From JABHQR01 sp043812455 (GTDB lineage Archaea > Nanobdellota > Nanobdellia > Woesearchaeales > GW2011-AR9): a stretch of 55,869 bases of DNA. Under the pieces are notes generated by a model that worked only from the letters and a program-made list of their open reading frames with translations, had not been told where the DNA came from and ran no database searches. Made by a program: the position numbers and the translations under genes. Shown here piece by piece: positions 17,008 to 22,906 of the stretch. Where the stretch lies: NCBI GenBank assembly GCA_043812455.1, contig JBDRMB010000043.1:1-55869 (forward strand), given 5' to 3'. Each line of letters begins with the position of its first letter. Positions within the stretch are counted from its first letter, which is position 1.

Positions 17008-18063
17008 CTATTTTTTCTTACTTTTAACAGGCTTCTTAACTGTTTTATTTTTAGCCACTTTATTCACTACCGGTTTCGTTTTAGCAGGAGCTTTTTTACC
17101 TGTAACTTTTTTATTCTCTTTCTTAGAACTAGGCTTTTTCACTTTTTTCTTATCTTCAGCTTTCTTAAGAGCGTCTTTCTCTACTTTTGCTGTTTTCTTT
17201 CCTAAAGCATTAACCCTTTTCTCAAGTTCTTTCAGATCTTCAAGAATATCAGAAGCAATGAAACTATAACCTTTCTTTTTCTTTAACAATAAATCTCCAA
17301 AATAACCATTAATGTATGCGCCAGCTACTGCACTTTTGAACATATCTTTAGTTTTTCCTAAAAATCCTAAAACTAAACCAGCTAGAACATCTCCAGTACC
17401 AGCTTTAGTCATTCCTTGATTGCCAGTTCTATTAAAAGCAACTTTATTTTTAGAAATAATGATGTCTGTTGCACCTTTTACTAACAAAACATTGTTATTC
17501 TGTAAAAAATACCTCAAATTACCTTGTAGAATATCTGCCTTTTCTTTGGCATTAGATTCACGTAATTTTGGTAGCAAGAAATCCTTTCCACTATTGATTA
17601 ACATAATTTCCAACTCTTTTTCATGAGGAGTAATAATACTGTTCTTAAAATCCTTGAATGAAGCTGATTTCAAAGCGTCAGCATCAATAACCTTTAAACC
17701 TTGAAATTTCCTGATAAATGTTTGACAAAACTTGTCTGAACTGCGAGTTAAACCATTTCCAATTAATACTGCATCATAACGATCACCAAATTTAGCTAAC
17801 TCTTTTGCATTCTTAATGTTAAGAGTGCCACTTTTAACTTTGTGAGTAATTAAATCTAAAGAAAGTTGGTTTAATGCCCAGGCAACTTTTTCTGGAGCAG
17901 CGATAGTTACGGAATCACAACCTGCACGTAAAGCTGCTAATCCTGCTAATGCTGGGGCAGTAACATAATCTTCGGATCCACCAACGATTAAAACATAACC
18001 GTTTTCTCCTTTATGGGACGTTTTTTTACGTTCCATTAATTTTTTTATTTGATTTAAGTTCAT
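17008..18063 (-). CDS. nnrD: ADP/ATP-dependent NAD(P)H-hydrate dehydratase with lysine-rich tail
   Basis: 351 residues. Residues about 15-275 match the YjeF C-terminal / carbohydrate-kinase fold that repairs hydrated NAD(P)H. Visible features are the GYVLIVGGSEDYVTAPALAG start, the TPHEKE motif near 190, LLVKGATD, and the nucleotide/catalytic loop KAGTGDVLAG near 219-228 with its catalytic Asp. The NnrE epimerase domain often fused at the N-terminus is absent. Residues about 285-351 are a Lys/Pro/Ala/Val tail with no catalytic meaning, like those on two neighbours. It is convergent with the permease fusion, two bases apart. Confidence 0.88.
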   Translation of the reverse strand: MNLNQIKKLMERKKTSHKGENGYVLIVGGSEDYVTAPALAGLAALRAGCDSVTIAAPEKVAWALNQLSLDLITHKVKSGTLNIKNAKELAKFGDRYDAVLIGNGLTRSSDKFCQTFIRKFQGLKVIDADALKSASFKDFKNSIITPHEKELEIMLINSGKDFLLPKLRESNAKEKADILQGNLRYFLQNNNVLLVKGATDIIISKNKVAFNRTGNQGMTKAGTGDVLAGLVLGFLGKTKDMFKSAVAGAYINGYFGDLLLKKKKGYSFIASDILEDLKELEKRVNALGKKTAKVEKDALKKAEDKKKVKKPSSKKENKKVTGKKAPAKTKPVVNKVAKNKTVKKPVKSKKK

Positions 18064-18266
18064 TTTTTAACTATTTTTTAAATCCCCGTTAATGGCAGGT
18101 TCAAAATTTGGGGCGTATATTTAAAGGAAGGCTATTTTTTAGCTTTATATAGTTTTGTAGTAATTATAAGGTAGGAAAAAGCTGGGACTTACCTATTTCT
18201 GTTGAATTTTCCTTTACGGGTCCTTGAGAAAAACTTTTAAAGCTGTTAAGTTCTTCCTTAGATCAT

Positions 18267-18403
18267 GGCCCTGTAGCTTAGTTCGGTGGAGCGCTGCTCT
18301 TATATGGGTACGTTTCAAACAATTGACATAGAAATGTGTCAGAAGTCAAGCAGAGGTCTCGGGTTCAAAAGCCTGTAAAGGTCTGAAAGTCCCGACAGGG
18401 CCA
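18267..18403 (+). tRNA. tRNA-Ile (UAU) with two introns
   Basis: Acceptor GGCCCTG/CAGGGCC, D-stem GCTT/GAGC, anticodon stem CTGCT/AGCAG and T-stem TCGGG/CCCGA all pair once two insertions are removed. Intron 1 (18305-18347, 43 nt) sits at the canonical 37/38 site and leaves the loop CTTATAA, anticodon UAU. Intron 2 (18370-18389, 20 nt) sits in the T-loop between positions 59 and 60 and leaves TTCAAAT. The discriminator is A73, as in Ile tRNAs. A UAU anticodon would read AUA directly, whereas most archaea use a CAU anticodon modified to agmatidine. A T-run at 18404-18409 follows. Confidence 0.92.
18370..18389 (+). other. T-loop intron of tRNA-Ile (20 nt) with canonical BHB
   Basis: TTCA (18364-18367) pairs with TGAA (18384-18387). 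The flanking bulges AAA (18368-18370) and AGT (18388-18390) are each three bases. Cutting after the second base of each bulge removes exactly 20 nt and restores the 7-base T-loop TTCAAAT. This matches the bulge-helix-bulge rule for archaeal splicing endonuclease. Confidence 0.85.
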
Positions 18404-18410
18404 TTTTTTA
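18404..18410 (+). terminator. T-run after tRNA-Ile
   Basis: TTTTTTA follows the tRNA directly. The spacer to the next tRNA (18411-18562) is a low-complexity CAA/TAA-rich stretch with no gene that I can see, and contains an AT-rich promoter-like segment near 18520-18535. Confidence 0.5.
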
Positions 18411-18562
18411 TTTGTAAAAGTTTAATGGTGAGTATCAATTTGTAAGAATCAATAACTGAATTAGTAATAATCAACAGCATAAGCAACAGCAATAAACAAT
18501 AACAACAAACAATAAACAACAATAAATTTATTAATCACTAACTTTTCACAAGTAAAAATTGC

Positions 18563-18655
18563 GCGGTGGTAGTATAGTGGTCTAGTATACGGCGTTGCCA
18601 AGCAATCATTTGCTGCAGAAACGCTGTGACCCGGGTTCAAACCCCGGCCGCCGCA
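18563..18655 (+). tRNA. tRNA-Gly (GCC) with 20-nt intron
   Basis: Acceptor GCGGTGG/CCGCCGC, anticodon stem CGGCG/CGCTG (one G-U), T-stem CCGGG/CCCGG, discriminator A73. The intron at 37/38 is 18601-18620. The BHB helix is TTGC (18595-18598) with GCAG (18615-18618), with 3-base bulges on each side. The intron itself folds into an AGCAA/TTGCT hairpin. The spliced loop is TTGCCAA, anticodon GCC. Confidence 0.95.
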
Positions 18656-18663
18656 CTTTAATC

Positions 18664-18790
18664 CCCTCCTTAGTTTAGTGGCTAGAACGCTCGGCTGTAG
18701 AAGTCGTTTTGAAATGTGATTTTCACTGGAATGATAAACGACCAGCCTGTAGTCACCGAGATATCCCCGGTTCAAATCCGGGAGGAGGGA
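18664..18790 (+). tRNA. tRNA-Tyr (GUA) with 54-nt intron
   Basis: Acceptor CCCTCCT/AGGAGGG gives the C1-G72 pair that marks archaeal tRNA-Tyr; the discriminator is A73. The anticodon stem is CTCGG/CCGAG and the spliced loop is CTGTAGA, anticodon GUA. The intron is 18701-18754. It holds a GTCGTTT/AAACGAC stem with an inner GTGA/TCAC stem. The BHB helix is CTGT with GTAG (two G-U pairs). TTTATTTTTT follows at 18791-18800 as terminator. Confidence 0.95.
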
Positions 18791-18867
18791 TTTATTTTTT
18801 CCATTTTTCCTGTTTAAATATTGCTCAAACAGCCGAAAACCGCAAATTTCACCCTTTTTCCCGAAAG

Positions 18868-18877
18868 CTTTATAAAT
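18868..18877 (+). promoter_or_regulatory. TATA box for the tRNA-Asp/tRNA-Lys transcript
   Basis: CTTTATAAAT is a near-ideal archaeal TATA box, so transcription should start near 18895-18900, almost 100 bases before tRNA-Asp. The sequence between is structured and is described as a separate entry. Confidence 0.6.
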
Positions 18878-18899
18878 AGGGCGTTGTCTTACGCAAAAG

Positions 18900-18967
18900 A
18901 TGTGGCAGGGGCTTAGTTTCTAGAATTGGAAGTATAATTCTTAGCAACAGCTCCGTAAAAGTTCACA
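18900..18967 (+). ncRNA. possible structured leader or H/ACA-like small RNA
   Basis: From the inferred start the RNA folds as a long hairpin: GGGGCT (18908-18913) with AGCTCC (18950-18955), and above it CTAGAATT with AATTCTTAG around a short loop. A weak basal TGTG/CACA pairing and an ACA at its 3' side resemble an H/ACA guide with a pseudouridylation pocket. No K-turn is obvious and no target was identified. It could instead be a plain tRNA leader. Confidence 0.3.
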
Positions 18968-18990
18968 TAAAAATAATCATAATCAAAGCT

Positions 18991-19080
18991 GCCCCGGTAG
19001 TGTAACGGTTTATCATGGAGCCCTGTCGAGCATAAAATCGCAGATAGGCTCCGACCCGGGTTCGACTCCCGGCCGGGGCG
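18991..19080 (+). tRNA. tRNA-Asp (GUC) with 17-nt intron
   Basis: Acceptor GCCCCGG/CCGGGGC, anticodon stem GAGCC/GGCTC, T-stem CCGGG/CCCGG with loop TTCGACT, discriminator G73 as required for Asp. The intron is 19029-19045, only 17 nt. The BHB helix is CTGT (19023-19026) with GCAG (19040-19043). The spliced loop is CTGTCGA, anticodon GUC. Confidence 0.95.
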
Positions 19081-19099
19081 TTCCGAAAGGAGATACCAT

Positions 19100-19199
19100 G
19101 GGCCGGTAGCTTAGCTTGGAAGAGCGCCTGACTTTTAATCAAGCTCATTGCGAGCGAAAAGCAATCAGGCGGTCGAGGGTTCAAATCCCTTCCGGCCCG
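19100..19199 (+). tRNA. tRNA-Lys (UUU) with 26-nt intron
   Basis: Acceptor GGGCCGG/CCGGCCC, anticodon stem CCTGA/TCAGG, T-stem GAGGG/CCCTT, discriminator G73. The intron is 19138-19163, and the BHB helix is CTTT (19132-19135) with AAAG (19158-19161), perfectly paired with 3-base bulges. The spliced loop is CTTTTAA, anticodon UUU. It lies 19 bp after tRNA-Asp and almost certainly shares its transcript. Confidence 0.95.
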
Positions 19200-19204
19200 C
19201 TAAC

Positions 19205-19261
19205 AGCGGCAAGGAATGTTACGAAAATTGTGTATTTTCGTTATCTTCCGAACCGCTTTTT
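19205..19261 (+). terminator. long hairpin plus T-run between tRNA-Lys and rpoH
   Basis: Nested pairing: AGCGG/CCGCT outside, then GGAA/TTCC, then ACGAAAA/TTTTCGT around a 7-base loop, with symmetrical internal loops CAA/GAA. Five T residues follow. It probably ends the tRNA transcript, but could also be the leader of the rpo operon. Confidence 0.5.
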
Positions 19262-19281
19262 ATATTCGAGGTAAACAAATA

Positions 19282-19536
19282 ATGCCAACAAAAGCCAAAG
19301 AAGTAATCATTTTTAAGGAACATAAGCTATGCCCTGATCATAAAGTTCTCAGTGATAAGGAAAAAGAAGGTTTATTAGAGAATTATCACATTTCTATTGC
19401 AGAATTACCAAAAATTATCAAAGACGATCCAGCAATTGTTGGTTTTAATCTAAAATCTGGTGACATAATAAAAATCACTCGTAAGAGTAAAAGTGCCGGA
19501 ACAGCTATATTTTATAGGGTGGTAATAAATGGATAG
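19282..19536 (+). CDS. rpoH: RNA polymerase subunit H (Rpb5 C-terminal homologue)
   Basis: 84 residues, the normal size of archaeal RpoH, which corresponds to the C-terminal assembly domain of eukaryotic Rpb5. The opening HKLCPDHKVLSD and the ending VGFNLKSGDIIKITRKS-x-x-AG-x-A-x-x-YR match the family. A longer frame from 19216 would run through the terminator hairpin; GAGGT at 19269-19273 sits nine bases before ATG 19282, so that start is used. The end overlaps rpoB'' by eight bases, showing translational coupling at the head of the polymerase operon. Confidence 0.95.
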   Translation: MPTKAKEVIIFKEHKLCPDHKVLSDKEKEGLLENYHISIAELPKIIKDDPAIVGFNLKSGDIIKITRKSKSAGTAIFYRVVING

Positions 19537-20995
19537 ATCTATCTTAGTTGAAAAATATTTTGAAGAGAAGAAATTTGTAGAAAGTAATATTCAATCTTTT
19601 AATAATTTCATTGAACAAGGTTTAAAAGAAGTTGTTGAGGAAAATAAAGAAGCTGAACCTAGCATAATCCCCCATAACATTGAATCTTTCAAAATTCGGT
19701 TCGGGAAAATTCAAGTTGGTAAGCCACAAGTAATTGAAGCAGATGGTAGTAAGCGACCAATTTTTCCTAGTGAAGCACGGTTAAGAAAAATTTCTTACTC
19801 AGCCCCAATATATTTGGAAGTTAGCACTTACATTAACGATATTCAAAGAGAAAATTTTTTGGCAGACGTTGGTAAATTGCCCATCATGTTAAGAAGTAAA
19901 CATTGTAACTTACATGCTATGGCCCGTGAAGATTTAATTAAACACGGTGAAGACCCTACTGACCCTGGTGGTTATTTCATCATTAACGGTACTGAAAAAG
20001 TTTTAGTAACCATTGAAGACCTTGCAGCTAACAATTTTTTAGTTGAACAAAGTGCTGGCAAATTTTTAGGAAGATTATTTTCTGCAGCGGGATCTTACAA
20101 AATTCCACATGAATTTGAACTTAAGAAAGGTTTCTATAACATTTCTTTTACTAGGATAAAAAATGCACCCATTATTGTTGTATTGAAAGCATTAGGAATG
20201 TTAAAAGATGAAGAAATTATGAAATCTGTATCTCCAGATCATATGTACGATGAAGTTTTACTTAACCTGTTTGAGTTTACTGACATTAAAAACTCTGAAG
20301 ATGCTTTAGACTATCTGGCTAGAAAAAGCGGGTTCACTCAAACCAAAGAAATTAGAGTAGAAAGAACACAAGAAACTGTAGACAAATTCTTGTTCCCACA
20401 CATTGGGATGGATAAATCTGCACGAGCAATTAAAGCTCAGAACTTGTGTAAAATGTTAAAGAAATTTATCCAAGTAAGTAAAGGAGAAAGGCCAGAAGAT
20501 GATAAGGATCATTACATGAATAAGCGATTAAGAATGAGTGGAGATTTATTGTTAGACCTGTTCAGGATGAACTTTAAAATTTTGGTGGGAGATATTCTTT
20601 ACAATTTCCAGAGAATCATTAAACGTGGTAAGTTGCCATCCATCAGAGTAATTATCAGGGAGAAATTGTTGACTTCAAGAATTTATTCTTCTATGGCAAC
20701 TGGTGAGTGGGTTGGCGGTCGTCAAGGGGTTTCACAACGTATTGACAGATCTAACTATTTAGCAATGTTATCTCATTTACAGAAAGTTAACAGTCCTTTA
20801 TCAAGCTCACAAGAGAACTTTGATGCTAGGGCATTACATTGTACTCATATTGGTAGGTTATGTCCAATTGAAACTCCTGAAGGTTCGCCTATTGGACTTA
20901 GAAAAAATTTGGCAATGTTATGTTCAATCTCGCAAAAAACTGACGAGAATGAACTTTTAGAAAAAGTCAAAACATTAAATTTGAAAGAAGTTTAA
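19529..20995 (+). CDS. rpoB2: RNA polymerase subunit B'' (N-terminal half of Rpb2/beta)
   Basis: 488 residues forming the protrusion, lobe and first part of the fork of the beta-like subunit. Diagnostic segments are GGYFIINGTEKVLV near 150 and the fork region RALHCTHIGRLCPIETPEGSPIGLRKNLA near 440. The protein stops shortly after, and B' resumes 24 bp downstream in the same order. This split is a well-known archaeal state and is not a frameshift. The start ATG overlaps the rpoH stop. Confidence 0.97.
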   Translation: MDRSILVEKYFEEKKFVESNIQSFNNFIEQGLKEVVEENKEAEPSIIPHNIESFKIRFGKIQVGKPQVIEADGSKRPIFPSEARLRKISYSAPIYLEVSTYINDIQRENFLADVGKLPIMLRSKHCNLHAMAREDLIKHGEDPTDPGGYFIINGTEKVLVTIEDLAANNFLVEQSAGKFLGRLFSAAGSYKIPHEFELKKGFYNISFTRIKNAPIIVVLKALGMLKDEEIMKSVSPDHMYDEVLLNLFEFTDIKNSEDALDYLARKSGFTQTKEIRVERTQETVDKFLFPHIGMDKSARAIKAQNLCKMLKKFIQVSKGERPEDDKDHYMNKRLRMSGDLLLDLFRMNFKILVGDILYNFQRIIKRGKLPSIRVIIREKLLTSRIYSSMATGEWVGGRQGVSQRIDRSNYLAMLSHLQKVNSPLSSSQENFDARALHCTHIGRLCPIETPEGSPIGLRKNLAMLCSISQKTDENELLEKVKTLNLKEV

Positions 20996-21019
20996 TTCAA
21001 AGGTTAATCAAAAATAAAA

Positions 21020-22831
21020 ATGGCAGATACTGAAATTTACATGAACAGCAAATTCATTGGCACCGTAGAAGATGCTGCTTTATTTGTAGAAGATTTTAAG
21101 GACCAGAGAAGAAAAGGTTCAATTTCTGAACAAGCAAATATTTTCTACGACGCGACTAATAAAGAAATTCGTATAAATTCTCAAGAAGGAAGAGCATTAC
21201 GACCTTTAATCATAGTTAAAGATGGCATACCTTTGCTTACCGAGAAACATTTAGAACAATTAGGTGCGGGAGAAATTAGCTGGCATGATTTAGTTAGACA
21301 GGGCGTTATTGAATATTTGGATGCTTCTGAAGAGGAAAGTGCTTTAGTTGCTTATGATGACAATCAATTAACTGAACAGCATACACATGTAGAGATTACT
21401 CCTGGCTCGATTAGCGGTATTACTACAGCTTTAGTTCCGTTCGGAAACTATAACCAATCTTCACGTTTAATTATTGGTAGTAAGAACCAGAAACAAGCAA
21501 TAGGATTTTATGCTGCTAATTATCATATCAGGATGGACATGGACACAAACTTGTTACATTATCCACAATTTCCAATTGTTAAAACCAAAATTCATTCTGT
21601 AAGCAATTATGCTGAACATCCTGCTGGACAGAATATGGTTGTTGCAATTATGTCTTACAAAGGGTATAACATGGAGGACGGTGTGATCCTAAACAAATCT
21701 TCAGTTGAAAGAGGTTTAGCGCGAAGTACTTATTTTAGACCAGTAACTTCTGAACTATTACGTTACAGTGGAGGTCTTACTGACGAAATGTGTGTTCCTG
21801 ATAAAGAAACTAAAGGTTACCGTAGCGAAAAAGATTATATTAATTTGGAAGAAGACGGTTTAGTTAAATTAGAAGCTCAAGTTAATGAAGGTGATGTTTT
21901 GATTGGTAGAACTTCTCCTCCAAGATTCTTGAGCAGTTTAGATGAATACAATCTAGCGATTGCTACCAGAAGAGAAAGTTCTGTGGCGTTAAAACATGGG
22001 GAATGTGGAGTTGCAGATTTTGTAATGTTAACTGAAAGTGAGGAAGGTAATAAACTAGTTCAAGTTAGATTAAGAGATGAAAGAATTCCTGAAATCGGTG
22101 ATAAATTCACTTCTCGTCATGGTCAGAAAGGAGTTACAGGTATTTTGATTCCATCTCCAGACTTGCCATTTTCACACTCTGGAATTGTACCAGACTTGAT
22201 TTTTACTCCGCACGGAGTATCATCTCGGATGACTGTTTCCCATTTATTAGAACTAATCGGCAGTAAAGTAGGTGCGTTATCTAGTCGTTATGTTGACGCT
22301 ACTTTATTCCAGTCAGAACCTGAAGCACAACTAAGATTAGAACTAGCAAGTTTAGGATTTAAAGAAGATGGTACTGAAACATTTTACGATGGTATTACTG
22401 GTAAAAGAATGATTGCTAGAATTTATGTTGGTAATATGTATTATTTGAGATTAAGACATATGGTAGCTAACAAAATTCAATCTCGAGCAAGAGGTCCAAT
22501 TCAATTACTAACTAGACAACCTACTGAAGGTAAGGCTAAGGAAGGTGGATTGAGGTTAGGAGAGATGGAGAAGGATACTTTTGTAGCACATGGTGCATCA
22601 TTATTACTAAAAGAACGGTTTGACTCTGATCGGGTTGTTGTACCTGTTTGTGAAAAGTCTGGTTTAATGGGATATTACGATTTGAAGAAAGGTAATTTAC
22701 CATTATCTCCTTTGTACGGAGATGATGTTGAAGTGTCTAACATTGAAATGAGTTACGCTTTCAAACTGTTACTTGACGAAATGAGAAGTTTAGGAATTTA
22801 TACTAAACTAAATTTGAAAAACAAGTACTAA
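21020..22831 (+). CDS. rpoB1: RNA polymerase subunit B' (C-terminal half of Rpb2/beta)
   Basis: 603 residues. It carries the catalytic-side half of the beta-like subunit: HPAGQNMVVAIMSYKGYNMEDG near 200, the hybrid-binding DKFTSRHGQKGV near 365, and the C-terminal clamp/anchor region with a QLLTRQPTEGKAKEGGLR block near 495 and a zinc-site-like V-C-E-K-S-G-L. It assembles with B'', A' and A''. It lies in the middle of the rpo operon. Confidence 0.97.
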   Translation: MADTEIYMNSKFIGTVEDAALFVEDFKDQRRKGSISEQANIFYDATNKEIRINSQEGRALRPLIIVKDGIPLLTEKHLEQLGAGEISWHDLVRQGVIEYLDASEEESALVAYDDNQLTEQHTHVEITPGSISGITTALVPFGNYNQSSRLIIGSKNQKQAIGFYAANYHIRMDMDTNLLHYPQFPIVKTKIHSVSNYAEHPAGQNMVVAIMSYKGYNMEDGVILNKSSVERGLARSTYFRPVTSELLRYSGGLTDEMCVPDKETKGYRSEKDYINLEEDGLVKLEAQVNEGDVLIGRTSPPRFLSSLDEYNLAIATRRESSVALKHGECGVADFVMLTESEEGNKLVQVRLRDERIPEIGDKFTSRHGQKGVTGILIPSPDLPFSHSGIVPDLIFTPHGVSSRMTVSHLLELIGSKVGALSSRYVDATLFQSEPEAQLRLELASLGFKEDGTETFYDGITGKRMIARIYVGNMYYLRLRHMVANKIQSRARGPIQLLTRQPTEGKAKEGGLRLGEMEKDTFVAHGASLLLKERFDSDRVVVPVCEKSGLMGYYDLKKGNLPLSPLYGDDVEVSNIEMSYAFKLLLDEMRSLGIYTKLNLKNKY

Positions 22832-22906
22832 TGATAATCAGCTAAAGATAAAAAATAAACACTAATACTTGACAACAAAATAATAACAATCAAAAGGAAA
22901 ACAAAA

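Noticed and set aside
18064..18266. 203-bp spacer before tRNA-Ile searched for another RNA gene
   Set aside because: Short inverted repeats (for example AGGTA/TACCT) are present but no cloverleaf or known RNA motif. Only a promoter-like TTTTAAAG is seen near the tRNA.
18411..18460. Possible C/D box RNA (ATGGTGA ... CTGA)
   Set aside because: The C-box has a mismatch, the interval is too short and no C'/D' pair is seen.
18440..18535. CAA/TAA-rich low-complexity spacer as a possible CRISPR or repeat array
   Set aside because: There are no regular repeat-spacer units and no long identical repeats. It is simple-sequence AT-rich spacer.
18461..18775. Open reading frame on the minus strand over the tRNA cluster
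   Set aside because: It runs through tRNA-Gly and tRNA-Tyr, whose cloverleaves are certain. The translated T-arm residues (N-P-G-x-S/H) are a common artefact of reading tRNA genes backwards.
18963..19184. Minus-strand open frame across tRNA-Asp and tRNA-Lys
   Set aside because: It is the complement of two tRNA genes and has no coding signals.
20996..21019. Break between the two halves of RNA polymerase B as a frameshift
   Set aside because: B''/B' splitting at this place is normal in many archaea, and both parts have proper starts and stops.
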